Shown: positions 35,498 through 44,361 of the stretch, one piece after another
Position numbering within the stretch: the stretch's first letter is position 1
How the letters are laid out: each line of letters begins with the position of its first letter
Source of the DNA: Afipia sp.
GTDB lineage: Bacteria; Pseudomonadota; Alphaproteobacteria; Rhizobiales; Xanthobacteraceae
DNA: 64,000 bases
Reading direction: 5' to 3'
Assembly: GCA_024508675.1 (NCBI GenBank)
Contig: JANINQ010000001.1
Coordinates: 623,162 to 687,161 of the forward strand
Notes under the pieces: generated by a model
Told to the model about the DNA's origin: nothing
What the model saw: the letters and a program-made list of their open reading frames with translations, nothing else
The model's database searches: none
Position numbers and translations under genes: made by a program

Positions 35498-36606
35498 GCG
35501 CTGAATGTCAGGCGGCTGCCGGTCGAGACATTGATCACGTTGTCCGGCATCTGCGCCCGCGCTTCGAGCAGGAAGTTCAGCCCGCTGCAATGCATCGGGA
35601 TCACCACGTCCGGCTGCAGCGCCTTGACCTCGCCGACGATCTGCTTGAGGTAATCGGCGGGCGCGGGGCCGAGATGGAAGCCGCCGACAATGGCATGCAC
35701 CTTCTGCACGCCGGAGACTTCCTGCGCCTGCCGCACCGAATTGACGATGCCGACATGGCCGCAGGAGCTGATCACCACAAGGCCCTTGCCGCGGATGTTG
35801 AAGCAGGTCGCATGTTCATGGACGTGTTCGTCCGGAGTGAACTTGCCCTGCAGTTCGGCGGGTGTGTAGTGGCCATAGTCGCAGCCCGCGCTGGCCGGGG
35901 TGTAATCGACGAAGCTGTTCGGCAGGATTTTCTCGACGCTGCTGCGCTTGATCTTGCCGGTGGTGAAGGCATGGCCTTCGATCACGGTCGGCGTCTCGCA
36001 CAGCACGGTCTGCACCTTGTTTGCGGTGATCTGCTTGCGGTCGAGGATGCCGAACTCGCCGTATTGCCCGGTCGAGGTGCGGCTGACGCGGTGGCAGAAG
36101 TTGTCCTCGCCGCCGGCATAGAGCTTCACGTCGGCGGGAAGCACGCTGCGATACTTTTCGAGGAAGCCGATCAGGCCGCCGTAATGGTCGATATGGCCGT
36201 GGCTGACGATCATCGCGTTGATCTTCGCCGGATCGACCTTCAGCAGGCCGATATTGTTGATGATCGCGGGCGAGGTGTAGCCGAAATCGAGCAGGATGTT
36301 GCGCAGTTCCTGCTCGCGCTGCGATTCCAGGAACAGCGACAAACCCCATTCGTTATGCAGGACGTTGCGCGCGTCGGCGCTACGGCCGCCGCCCGGCGCA
36401 TCGTGCACCACGCCGTTCACCGTGCTGCCCTTCAGAAACTGATCGTGCTGCTGATCGACCAGCACGCGGATCGACAACTTGTCGATGGTCGGCACCTGGA
36501 TCGGCGCGGCGCTGGCGATGCTGACGCAGGAGAAGCCACTGGTCGCGGCCAGCCCCATGGCGGTGGAGAGTTTGAGGAAATCACGCCGTGCGAGTTCTTT
36601 TGTCAT
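35494..36606 (-). CDS. Tat-exported metallo-beta-lactamase fold hydrolase
   Basis: A 370-residue protein with a twin-arginine signal (MTKELARRDFLKLSTAMGLAA), followed by a metallo-beta-lactamase fold: VSHGHIDHYGGLIGFL gives the HxHxDH zinc site, SSCGHVGIVNSV and VIPMHCSG provide further ligands. Tat export implies folding with metal in the cytoplasm. Related proteins are annotated as methylene-tetrahydromethanopterin-linked or quorum-quenching hydrolases, so the substrate is open. It is translationally coupled to the SCO protein. The upstream frame (59 codons) lacks similarity. Confidence 0.86.
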   Translation of the reverse strand: MTKELARRDFLKLSTAMGLAATSGFSCVSIASAAPIQVPTIDKLSIRVLVDQQHDQFLKGSTVNGVVHDAPGGGRSADARNVLHNEWGLSLFLESQREQELRNILLDFGYTSPAIINNIGLLKVDPAKINAMIVSHGHIDHYGGLIGFLEKYRSVLPADVKLYAGGEDNFCHRVSRTSTGQYGEFGILDRKQITANKVQTVLCETPTVIEGHAFTTGKIKRSSVEKILPNSFVDYTPASAGCDYGHYTPAELQGKFTPDEHVHEHATCFNIRGKGLVVISSCGHVGIVNSVRQAQEVSGVQKVHAIVGGFHLGPAPADYLKQIVGEVKALQPDVVIPMHCSGLNFLLEARAQMPDNVINVSTGSRLTFSA

Positions 36607-36846
36607 TGTCGGCCTTTCTTGATCCGGAATCTGGCTTGCGGGAACTCTATCGTCAGGACGTGAGAGGGACAGTCTCTTGTTGGAAGTGAAGCGGTGAAAA
36701 TCTTTCACGGGTCTCCGCCTGGAGCGAATGAAATATGCTTGATATGCGCGGTGCGGCATTGACTTCGCAGACGCGAAGCGCAAGTTTCATGCAATCGCAT
36801 TGACTTTACGCCCCTGCCTGACATGCCCAGCAACAAGGATAGCAAG

Positions 36847-37551
36847 ATGATCGACCTTTACTACTGGCCGACGCCGAACGGCCACAAGATCACGATGTTC
36901 CTGGAAGAGACCGGCCTTCCCTATACGATTCACCCGGTCAACATCGGCACGGGCGACCAGTTCAAGCCCGAGTTTCTGGCGTTCTCTCCGAATAACCGGA
37001 TGCCGGCGATGATCGATCGCGCGCCCGCGGACGGCGGCGAACCGGTGAAGATCTTCGAGTCCGGCGCGATCCTGATCTATCTCGCGGAGAAGACCGGCAA
37101 GTTTCTGCCATCCGATCTGCGCAAGCGGTTCGATGTGATCCAGTGGCTGATGTGGCAGATGGGCGGCCTCGGTCCGATGCTCGGCCAGAACCACCATTTC
37201 AGCAACTATGCGCCGGAGAAGATTCCCTACGCCATCGACCGCTACGTCAACGAGACCAATCGGCTCTACGGCGTGCTCAACCGCCGTCTTGCGGATCGCG
37301 ACTATGTCGCTGGCGAGTATTCCATCGCGGACATGGCGGCGTATCCGTGGATCGTGCCGTATGAGCGGCAGGGCCAGAAGCTCGAAGACTTTCCGCATCT
37401 CAAGCGCTGGTTCGAAGCCATCAAGGCCAGGCCCGCCACCGTGCGCGCCTACGAACTCGGGCCGAAGATCAATTCGAACCTCGGCAAGACCTTTACCGAC
37501 GAGCAGAAGAAGGTTCTGTTCGGGCAGACCGCCGCAGTCGTGAAGGGCTAA
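36847..37551 (+). CDS. Glutathione transferase, Nu class (YfcG/YghU-like)
   Basis: A 234-residue GST. MIDLYYWPTPNGHKITMFLEETGLPY is the Nu-class N-terminus with a Thr in the TPNGHK loop that contacts glutathione; MPAMIDR and ESGAILIYLAEKTGKFLP complete the thioredoxin-like half and YSIADMAAYPWIVPY lies in the helical half. Nu-class enzymes act as disulfide-bond oxidoreductases using two bound glutathione molecules. AAGGA 7 nt before ATG 36847 supports this start rather than one eight codons upstream. A LigE-type GST follows 4 bp after the stop, so they form an operon. Confidence 0.9.
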   Translation: MIDLYYWPTPNGHKITMFLEETGLPYTIHPVNIGTGDQFKPEFLAFSPNNRMPAMIDRAPADGGEPVKIFESGAILIYLAEKTGKFLPSDLRKRFDVIQWLMWQMGGLGPMLGQNHHFSNYAPEKIPYAIDRYVNETNRLYGVLNRRLADRDYVAGEYSIADMAAYPWIVPYERQGQKLEDFPHLKRWFEAIKARPATVRAYELGPKINSNLGKTFTDEQKKVLFGQTAAVVKG

Positions 37552-37555
37552 GCCG

Positions 37556-38257
37556 ATGGCCGTCGCGCGAAAACTGTTCGAACTCTGCGGCACCGAAACC
37601 GAGCGTGTGTTCAGCCCTTACTGCTGGCGTACGCGCATGGCTCTGGCGCACAAGGACCTGCAGGCCGAAACCATTCCGTGGCGCTTCACCGAGAAGGACG
37701 CCATCGCGCCGCATCAGTCGGACAAGGTACCGGTGTTCATCGACGGTGAAACCTCTGTCGCGGATTCATGGGCCATCGCGAATTATCTTGAGGACACTTA
37801 CCCGGACCGGCCGTCGCTGTTCGGCGGCGAGGGTGGCCGCGCCATGGGCCGGATGCTGAACTGGTGGGGCGACACAGTGGTTCTCATGGGCGTTTTCCCG
37901 ATGATCGCCAGCGACATTCACGGCCATCTGCGGCCGGTGGATCAGGCTTATTTCCGCAAGACCCGCGAAGCACGTCTCGGCAAGACTCTGGAAGAAGCCG
38001 CAGCCAGTCGCGACACGGCGGTCGAAGGGTTTCGCAACGCATTGACCCCGATGCGGCTGACACTCAAGACGCAGCCTTACCTTGGCGGCGCGTCGCCGAA
38101 CTATGCCGACTACATTATGTTCGGCACCTTTCAGTGGGCGCGCGCCACCAGCCCGTTCAGGCTGCTGAAAGAAGACGATCCGGTTTACGCCTGGCGCGAA
38201 AAGCTGCTGGATGCGTTCGGTGGCATGGCGCGGAAGTCGCCGGGATATGCAGTGTAG
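37556..38257 (+). CDS. Glutathione transferase, beta-etherase (LigE)-like
   Basis: A 233-residue GST. The active-site region SPYCWRTRMALAHKDLQAETIPWRFTEKD and VPVFIDGETSVADSWAIANYLEDTYPDRPSLFGGEGG follow the pattern of LigE, a glutathione-dependent beta-etherase of lignin dimers, and of relatives with unknown substrates. It is 4 bp after the Nu-class GST and likely co-transcribed. Assignment to aryl ether cleavage would need biochemical data; here it rests on family resemblance recalled from sequence. A palindromic repeat follows the stop codon. Confidence 0.82.
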   Translation: MAVARKLFELCGTETERVFSPYCWRTRMALAHKDLQAETIPWRFTEKDAIAPHQSDKVPVFIDGETSVADSWAIANYLEDTYPDRPSLFGGEGGRAMGRMLNWWGDTVVLMGVFPMIASDIHGHLRPVDQAYFRKTREARLGKTLEEAAASRDTAVEGFRNALTPMRLTLKTQPYLGGASPNYADYIMFGTFQWARATSPFRLLKEDDPVYAWREKLLDAFGGMARKSPGYAV

Positions 38258-38269
38258 ATAATACACCAT

Positions 38270-38370
38270 GTCATTCCGGACAGCCCACAACGTGGGCTGA
38301 TCCGGAATCTCGAAGAGTTCTGCCGAGAAAGATTCCGGGTTCGCTCGTTTTACTCGCGCCCCGGAATGAC
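38270..38370. repeat. Palindromic repeat (TCATTCCGG family)
   Basis: Begins TCATTCCGGACAGCCCAC, contains the inner inverted pair CAGCCCAC/GTGGGCTG and GATTCCGGGTTCGCTCG, and ends CCCCGGAATGAC, the complement of its start. Related units are at 59911-60027 and 61412-61522. The 3' end of the CWC gene runs into its right edge. Confidence 0.78.
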
Positions 38371-38577
38371 TCGCGGGGATAGCCGCTCCGCCTCCGCACG
38401 CAGACAATCCCGGCACAGGCAATCTTCGCCCTTGGCGGGCATAGGCAGCTTCGCGGCTTCGTCCATGCACCAGCAATGGCCGGAGAGGTCGCAGCTGAAC
38501 GGTGTCCCACAGCGCGCGCAGTTCAGTGTCCGCTGTCCCACGGGTTTTTCTGACGGCTTTGTCACGATCCTGTTCAC
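38350..38577 (-). CDS. Cysteine-rich CWC family protein
   Basis: A 75-residue protein with cysteines spaced as in the CWC family: LNCARCGTPFSCDLSGHCWCMDE and GEDCLCRDCLRAE. The spacing suggests one or two zinc sites. It starts with GTG at 38577. The C-terminal residues (SPRVIPGRE) are encoded by the edge of a palindromic repeat, so the original stop may have been displaced by repeat insertion. The role is unknown. Confidence 0.78.
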   Translation of the reverse strand: MNRIVTKPSEKPVGQRTLNCARCGTPFSCDLSGHCWCMDEAAKLPMPAKGEDCLCRDCLRAEAERLSPRVIPGRE

Positions 38578-38684
38578 GATTCTGCCGAAACCTTCATGTG
38601 ACGTTCACGCGCGGCAAGCGCATAGTCCGGTGATCGAGTCATATTCGGCCAAGCCGCCTTTGAGATCAATCGTGAGTTCCAGCC

Positions 38685-40196
38685 ATGGCGCGTGACCCGC
38701 AAGGCGCTCTTGTTGCACTGAACCGCTTCGGCTTTGGCGCGCGCGGCGGCGCGGCCAGCGATTTTTCCAGCGCAGCGTCCGATCCGCGCGGTTTTGTGAA
38801 AGCGGAACTCGGCCGGCCGAATGCCGCGCTGCTCGACGCGCCGGGTTTGCAGCCGTCCCCTGCGCTGGCGCAGGCCGTGTTCGACTATCAGAAAGATGTG
38901 AAGCAGCAGCGCGAGGCCGCGAAGGTTGCACAGGCGGCCTTGCCGGCGGACAAGCCTGACGTGAAGGCGGCGAGCGCCGACGGGATGCAGGACGGTGCAA
39001 AGACGGACATGATGTCCGGCGGCGCCGCGCCCGACGCGATGCAGCCGGCGGTGACGCCACGCAAGGAGCCGCCAAAACCGCTCAACGTCATCCAGAAAAC
39101 CTTTCGCGCCGAGGCGCTGGCACGGCTGCAGCGCGCCACCATGGCAGAATGCGGATTTGTCGAGCGGCTGGTGACGTTCTGGTCCAACCATTTCTGCACC
39201 TCCGCCAGCAAGGGCGAACTGGCGCGGATGTGGTCCGGCGCGTTCGAACGCGAGGCGATCCGGCCTCACGTGCTCGGAAACTTCGGCGAGATGTTGCGCG
39301 CCGTTGAACAGCATCCGGCGATGCTGTTCTTTCTCGACAACCAGCGCTCGTTCGGCCCGCAGTCGAAGGCTGGGCAAAATCGCAAGCGCGGCCTCAACGA
39401 GAATCTCGCACGCGAGATCATGGAGCTGCATACGCTCGGTGTGAACGGCGGTTATACGCAGGCCGATGTGACGTCGCTGGCGCGCATCATCACCGGCTGG
39501 ACCTTCGCCGGGCGCGACGGCAAGCTCGCGCCGCCGGGCACCTTCGTCTTCTTTCCCAATGCACACGAGCCGGGTCCGCAAAAGCTGCTTGGCAAGGTCT
39601 ATGAGGATACCGGTGTGGCGCAGGGCGAGACGGCACTGGCCGACATCGCGCGCCATTCAGCGACCGCAAAGTTCATCGCCACCAAGTTCGTGCGTCATTT
39701 CATCGCTGACGATCCGCCGCCTGCGCTGGTGATGAAACTGGAAACCACATTCAAAAAGACCAATGGCGATCTGCGCGCAATGACACTGGCGCTGGTCGAT
39801 GCGGATGAGGCATGGCGCACGCCGATGACCAAGATCCGCATGCCTTATGAATATCTGGTGGCGAGCGGGCGCATGATGGGCCGCATTCCCGAAGACCCGC
39901 AGCGTTATCTCGGCGGATTGAACGTGCTCGGCCAGCCATTGTGGGCGCCCGCCGGTCCGAACGGTTTCGCTGACACCAACGCAGCCTGGGCCGCGCCGGA
40001 GAATATCAAGCTGCGGCTCGACATCGCTTCGCAGATTTCGTCGCGCATCGCAGACACGATCGATCCGCGTGCGCTGCTCGATGTGGTGGCAGGCGAGGCG
40101 GCATCCACCGAGACACGGCAGACCATCGAGCGCGCGGAATCGAAGCAGCAGGCCTTTGCGCTACTGCTGATGTCGCCCGAATTTCAGAGGAGATGA
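38685..40196 (+). CDS. DUF1800 protein
   Basis: A 503-residue protein of the DUF1800 family. Landmarks are LNRFGFGARGG at the N-terminus, LVTFWSNHFCTSASKG, GLNENLAREIMELHTLGVNGGYTQADVTSLARIITGW and FVRHFIADDPP. A region near 75-130 is rich in Ala and Asp and varies in this family. DUF1800 genes are nearly always followed by a DUF1501 gene, as here with a 4-bp overlap (ATGA). The pair is thought to act together in the envelope, but the function is unknown. Confidence 0.9.
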   Translation: MARDPQGALVALNRFGFGARGGAASDFSSAASDPRGFVKAELGRPNAALLDAPGLQPSPALAQAVFDYQKDVKQQREAAKVAQAALPADKPDVKAASADGMQDGAKTDMMSGGAAPDAMQPAVTPRKEPPKPLNVIQKTFRAEALARLQRATMAECGFVERLVTFWSNHFCTSASKGELARMWSGAFEREAIRPHVLGNFGEMLRAVEQHPAMLFFLDNQRSFGPQSKAGQNRKRGLNENLAREIMELHTLGVNGGYTQADVTSLARIITGWTFAGRDGKLAPPGTFVFFPNAHEPGPQKLLGKVYEDTGVAQGETALADIARHSATAKFIATKFVRHFIADDPPPALVMKLETTFKKTNGDLRAMTLALVDADEAWRTPMTKIRMPYEYLVASGRMMGRIPEDPQRYLGGLNVLGQPLWAPAGPNGFADTNAAWAAPENIKLRLDIASQISSRIADTIDPRALLDVVAGEAASTETRQTIERAESKQQAFALLLMSPEFQRR

Positions 40197-41440
40197 GCAT
40201 GTCCGGCTTTTCATCCGACTGCTGCGAAAGCCATACCGCGCAAGGACTCACGCGCCGCTCGCTCCTGATGGGTTCGGCGACCTTCGCGGCCTGGGCTTAT
40301 CTGCCGAAATTCGCGCGCGCGAAAGATGGCCGCGATCCGCGCTTTGTCACCATCATCCTGCGGGGCGCGCTGGACGGTCTCGCGACCGTCGCGCCGGTGG
40401 GCGATCCGGATTACGCCGGACTTCATGGATCGATTGCGCTGTCGCTGGACGGTCCGCATGCCGCGACGGCGCTGGATTCATTTTTCGCGCTGCATCCCTC
40501 GATGCCGGAATTCGCGCGGATGTATAAGGAGAAAAAAGCCGCTGTAGTTCATGCGGTGGCGACGTCGTATCGCGAGCGTTCGCATTTCGACGGGCAGGAT
40601 GTGCTGGAGAGCGGCTTCGCCGGGCCGGGGCGGGTGCAAAGCGGCTGGCTTAACCGCGCGCTGGAGGCGTTGCCGCGCGGCGAGCGCGTGATGAGCGGTC
40701 TTGCGGTCGGGCCGACCACGCCGCTGGTGCTGCGAGGTGCTGCGCCGACGGTCGGCTGGGTGCCGCCCTACATTCCGCAGGCGGCGGACGACACCGCGAT
40801 GCGCCTGATGAATCTTTACACCCACCGCGATCCCGCGCTGGCGGCGGCGTTGTCGCAGGGCTTGCAGATCGACAAGATCGCAGCGCGCGACGACAGCATG
40901 AAGCCGAAGCCGGGAATGAACGGCGCAGCCGGAATGAAACTCGCAGCCAGGGGCGCGGCGCGGTTGATGGCGGCGGATGACGGCCCTCGCATCGCGGCGC
41001 TGGCTTTCGACGGCTGGGATACTCACGCCAACGAAGGCGGCCCTGTCGGGCGTCTCGCGCAATTGCTGGGTGGTCTGGATGGCGCGCTGGTGGAATTCGA
41101 AAGCGGCCTTGGTGAACGCTGGCGCGACACGGTGATCGTGGTTGCCACCGAGTTCGGCCGCACCGCGCGCATCAACGGCACCGACGGCACCGACCACGGC
41201 ACCGGCACGGTTGCGTTGTTGGCTGGCGGCGCGGTCAATGGCGGGCGCGTGATCTCGGACTGGCCCGGGCTGAAAGCCGCAAACCTTTATGAAGGCCGCG
41301 ACCTCAAACCGACCACTGATCTGCGCGGCGTCATCAAGGGCGTGCTGCGCGATCATCTCGGCCTTGGCGAGCGCGTGCTGGCGGACACGGTGTTTCCGGA
41401 CAGCGCGAATGCGAAGGCGGTGGGTGGATTGGTGGTTTAG
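40193..41440 (+). CDS. DUF1501 protein, Tat-exported
   Basis: A 415-residue protein with a twin-arginine signal (LTRRSLLMGSATFAAWAYLPKFARA). DGLATVAPVGDPDYAGLHGSIAL, SHFDGQDVLESG and VVATEFGRTARINGTDGTDHGTGTVALLAGGAV are DUF1501 landmarks and resemble the metal site of alkaline-phosphatase-like sulfatases. The upstream DUF1800 gene overlaps by 4 bp, indicating coupled translation. The reaction is not known. A palindromic repeat lies shortly after the stop. Confidence 0.9.
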   Translation: MSMSGFSSDCCESHTAQGLTRRSLLMGSATFAAWAYLPKFARAKDGRDPRFVTIILRGALDGLATVAPVGDPDYAGLHGSIALSLDGPHAATALDSFFALHPSMPEFARMYKEKKAAVVHAVATSYRERSHFDGQDVLESGFAGPGRVQSGWLNRALEALPRGERVMSGLAVGPTTPLVLRGAAPTVGWVPPYIPQAADDTAMRLMNLYTHRDPALAAALSQGLQIDKIAARDDSMKPKPGMNGAAGMKLAARGAARLMAADDGPRIAALAFDGWDTHANEGGPVGRLAQLLGGLDGALVEFESGLGERWRDTVIVVATEFGRTARINGTDGTDHGTGTVALLAGGAVNGGRVISDWPGLKAANLYEGRDLKPTTDLRGVIKGVLRDHLGLGERVLADTVFPDSANAKAVGGLVV

Positions 41441-41453
41441 CGTTGCGGAAGGG

Positions 41454-41540
41454 CGTCATTGCGAGGAGCGTAAGCGACGAAGCAATCCAGTTTTGTATGT
41501 TTGCTAAAAGGTGGATTGCTTCGCTTCGCTCGCAATGACG
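41454..41540. repeat. Palindromic repeat (CGTCATTGCGAG family)
   Basis: An 87-bp unit with complementary ends CGTCATTGCGAG... and ...CTCGCAATGACG and inner segments AAGCAATCCA/TGGATTGCTT. A second member is at 56060-56138. Confidence 0.8.
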
Positions 41541-41556
41541 GAAGTCAGCAGAACTT

Positions 41557-42498
41557 CTAGCCCTTCGTGATCCGATCAATCTGCGCCATCTCGTCCGCCG
41601 TCAGCTTCCAGCCGATGGCTTTAACGTTCTGCTCGATCTGTTCGGGACGCGTTGCGCCGGCGATCACGCTGGAGACCTGCGGCCGCGCGGCGAGCCACGA
41701 GAATGCTAGCTCCAGCATGGTCCTCGCGTGGGCATTCGCGAAGTCCTGCAGCTTCTGCACCAGATCGAAGTTTGCCCCGGTCATGTAACGGTCGCTGAGA
41801 GACTGCATCTTGGCGAAGCGCGTATCCGCTGGCGCCGCTTCGCCGCGCTTGTATTTTCCGGTCAGTAGGCCGCTCGCCAGCGGGAAGAACGGCAGGATGC
41901 CGAGATTGTAGGCTTCCGCTGCCGGAAACAGGTCTTTCTCGTTGTCACGCACGATCAGGCTGTATTCGTCCTGGCACGACACGAAAGCGTGGGTGTTGAT
42001 GCCGCGTGCGGTGAACTGCGCCTCGGCGACGCGCCAGGCCGGGAAATTCGAGCAGCCGATATAGCGCACCTTGCCCTGACGGATCAGGTCTTCCAGCGCG
42101 CGCAGCGTTTCCTCAATCGGTGTCAGCGGATCGAAATCGTGCTGCTGATAAAGATCGATGTAGTCGGTCTTGAGGCGGCGCAGGCTGTCTTCCACCGCGT
42201 TCATGATGTAGCGCCGCGATGCGCCTTGCTTCGTGCCGTCATCGCTCATCGGCTTGCAATACTTTGTGGCGAGCACGATGTCCTTGCGGCGGTTGCCGAG
42301 CACCTCGCCCAGCACGGTTTCCGAGCCGCCGCGTCCGGCATAGATGTCGGCGGTGTCGAACAGCGTGATGCCGAGGTCGATCGCCTTGTGGATCACCTTG
42401 CGCGAGGTTTCCAGATCGGTGCGCTGGCCGAAATTGTTGCAGCCGAGGCCGACAGCGGACACGCGCAGGCCGGAGCCGCCCAGATTCCTGATTTCCAT
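41557..42498 (-). CDS. Aldo/keto reductase
   Basis: A 313-residue TIM-barrel oxidoreductase. FDTADIYAGRGGSETVLGEVL contains the catalytic Asp and Tyr, LATKYCK the Lys, and YIDLYQQHDFDPLTP the His; RPEQIEQNVKAI near the end binds NADPH. The substrate range of such enzymes is wide (carbonyls, methylglyoxal). It starts MEIRNLGGSGLRVSAVGLGCNNFG and lies 11 bp after plsC on the same strand, suggesting one transcript. Confidence 0.92.
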   Translation of the reverse strand: MEIRNLGGSGLRVSAVGLGCNNFGQRTDLETSRKVIHKAIDLGITLFDTADIYAGRGGSETVLGEVLGNRRKDIVLATKYCKPMSDDGTKQGASRRYIMNAVEDSLRRLKTDYIDLYQQHDFDPLTPIEETLRALEDLIRQGKVRYIGCSNFPAWRVAEAQFTARGINTHAFVSCQDEYSLIVRDNEKDLFPAAEAYNLGILPFFPLASGLLTGKYKRGEAAPADTRFAKMQSLSDRYMTGANFDLVQKLQDFANAHARTMLELAFSWLAARPQVSSVIAGATRPEQIEQNVKAIGWKLTADEMAQIDRITKG

Positions 42499-42509
42499 GA
42501 TCTTTCTCG

Positions 42510-43355
42510 TCAGGTTTGTTCGAAGGCCGGGACGGCGGATGCCGCCGCTTCCTCACTACCTGACGGCTGCGCCGCAGGCGAGCGCAAAGCGCGCGCCGTC
42601 ATGCGCCGCACCGCGTTTTCGGCGTCCCGCGCGATCTCCTTGCGGTTCGCGTCCATGCCGTAGCTGACCGCGGCGCCCCAGCTCACCGTGACGTCGACCG
42701 CGCCCGAGGCGAACACGCCGAGCAGATGCGGCACCAGATCGACATCGCCATACCATGCCACTTTCTCACGCAGCGCGCGGCCCACCGGCACGCCGCCGAA
42801 GCGGACATAGGCCAGCGATACCGGCTGCACCACGACGCTGTCGTGATGGGTGGAATCGCCGATGGCGTGATGCACCGAGCCGATCAGCGCGGAACGGAAC
42901 GGCAGGATGCGGATGCCGTCGCTGGATGTGCCTTCGGGAAACAGCACCACGGCATCGCCGCCGAGCAGGCGTTCGCTCATGGCGCGCGCCGCGTCTCCAG
43001 TTTTATGGCGGCGTTCACGCTCGACGAACACCGTGCGCTGCAGTTTCGCGAGCTGGCCGAACAGCGGCCAGCTCGCCACTTCGGATTTGGCGACAAACAC
43101 CACCGGCGCGATGGCGCCGAGCACGATGATGTCCAGCCACGAGGCATGGTTGGAGAGGATCAGCGCCGGGCTTTCGCGCGTGCGCTCGCCGACCTGCGTG
43201 ATGCGGATGCCGATCACCGCGCAGGCCGTGCGATGGAACAGGTTCGGCACGATGCGCTGCAGCCGGTTGTTGAGCAGGATGCCGGCGAGCTGGAACGGCA
43301 GCAGGACAAGGGCAACCAGGGCCATGACGATGGCCACATAGACAGAGCGGATCAT
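42510..43355 (-). CDS. plsC: 1-acylglycerol-3-phosphate O-acyltransferase (PlsC type)
   Basis: A 281-residue membrane acyltransferase making phosphatidic acid from lysophosphatidate, or acting on a related lipid. The NHxxxxD motif is NHASWLD, and LFPEGTSSDG is the third motif. The N-terminal hydrophobic segment (VYVAIVMALVALVLLPFQLAGILL) anchors it in the inner membrane. Alphaproteobacteria often carry several PlsC paralogues, so which lipid it serves is uncertain. The aldo/keto reductase gene lies 11 bp downstream. Confidence 0.9.
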   Translation of the reverse strand: MIRSVYVAIVMALVALVLLPFQLAGILLNNRLQRIVPNLFHRTACAVIGIRITQVGERTRESPALILSNHASWLDIIVLGAIAPVVFVAKSEVASWPLFGQLAKLQRTVFVERERRHKTGDAARAMSERLLGGDAVVLFPEGTSSDGIRILPFRSALIGSVHHAIGDSTHHDSVVVQPVSLAYVRFGGVPVGRALREKVAWYGDVDLVPHLLGVFASGAVDVTVSWGAAVSYGMDANRKEIARDAENAVRRMTARALRSPAAQPSGSEEAAASAVPAFEQT

Positions 43356-43805
43356 GAAACCTGTGCCGGGATCGAAGAAACAGCCAACGCGTGAGGCCCG
43401 TTATAGCGGATGCAGGACGATGATCGAAAGCGATAACGCGAATGGAACAACGGCGGCATCGTGAAGGAAAAAGTGCGGCCCCGGCCGGATACAGCGCAGA
43501 GGGGATTTACGCGGCCGGGGACCGCCCGAAGCGCGCGACCTGTGACGGGGGCAGGTCGTGCGCCCGAACGCTAGGTGACAACGGCAACAGTGATGTGACA
43601 GGGCGGGTTGTCCACAGGGGTGGGGATTCGCGATCAGATACCGAATGATCAAAGCTTCTGGCGTCGTCCCGGCCCTTGCCGGGACGGCATTGCGTGTGGA
43701 GTTGCGCCTTCGCCGGAACGACATCGCAGTGTGTGGCCACGGTCTTTGTCGCGCAGGATGACGCGTTTAGTATCGGATCATCCGCCTTGCCCCGAAAGGA
43801 CCTCC
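43356..43805. other. Intergenic region with a repeat, no supported gene
   Basis: About 450 bp between the divergent plsC and DUF486 genes. It holds the repeat at 43661-43723 and presumably the promoters of both genes. Frames found here do not resemble any family. Confidence 0.5.
43661..43723. repeat. Palindromic repeat related to the proC unit
   Basis: Begins GTCGTCCCGGCCCTTGCCGGGAC and ends GCCTTCGCCGGAACGAC; shorter and less perfect than the unit at 4595-4714 but built from the same arms. Confidence 0.65.
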
Positions 43806-44162
43806 ATGCCCACGACGGTGTCACCGTTTCTCCTGCCGATCCTGATGTTGCTGCTCTCCAACATCTTCATGACCTTCGCCTGGTACGGGCATCTGAAGTT
43901 CAAGGAACATTCGCTGCCGCTGGTCATCATGGTGAGCTGGGGCATCGCCTTCTTCGAATACTGGCTTGCGGTGCCTGCCAATCGCTGGGGCAGCGCAGTC
44001 TATTCGGCGGCGCAACTCAAGACGATGCAGGAAGTCATCACGCTGGTTGTGTTTGCCGGATTCTCGGTACTGTATCTGAAAGAGCCGCTGGGCTGGAATC
44101 ATGCCATCGGCTTCGCCTTCATCGCCGCCGGCGCGTTCTTCATTTTCCACAAGTGGTCGTGA
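43806..44162 (+). CDS. DUF486 membrane protein
   Basis: A 118-residue four-helix membrane protein of the DUF486 family, distant relative of small multidrug transporters. MTFAWYGHLKFKEHSLPLVIMVSWGIAFFEYWLAVPANRWG and QLKTMQEVITLVVFAGFSVLYLKEPLGWNHAIGFAFI are the usual signatures. The start at 43806 is preceded by AGGA. It overlaps the convergent small ORF at 44140-44307 at its 3' end. The function is unknown. Confidence 0.88.
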   Translation: MPTTVSPFLLPILMLLLSNIFMTFAWYGHLKFKEHSLPLVIMVSWGIAFFEYWLAVPANRWGSAVYSAAQLKTMQEVITLVVFAGFSVLYLKEPLGWNHAIGFAFIAAGAFFIFHKWS

Positions 44163-44307
44163 GCGCGGTCGCGACACAGCGCACGCGTAGCGGCTCCGTG
44201 GTCTGGCCGCGCGCCTGCGTTGCGATCAGAAATCCTGCAACGAGGACGATCGCAAGCGTCAGGGTCGCTGAAACCACGACAAGCGGTGTTTTCATCCGTG
44301 TCTCCAT
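44140..44307 (-). CDS. Very small membrane protein (55 aa)
   Basis: A 55-codon frame starting at an ATG (44307) that reads METRMKTPLVVVSATLTLAI..., with one strong hydrophobic helix (about 8-29) and a short C-terminal part containing two cysteines (RVRCVA, TTTCGK). Its last 23 bp overlap the end of the DUF486 gene on the other strand. No family is known to me. It lies 54 bp downstream of another tiny membrane ORF, which supports a common transcript. A start at 44295 (second Met) is possible. Confidence 0.4.
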   Translation of the reverse strand: METRMKTPLVVVSATLTLAIVLVAGFLIATQARGQTTEPLRVRCVATALTTTCGK

Positions 44308-44361
44308 CGCGCGCGCCTCTGTGCGGTCGAAGGATTTGTTCTGTTGAAAAGGGAGGGTGCC

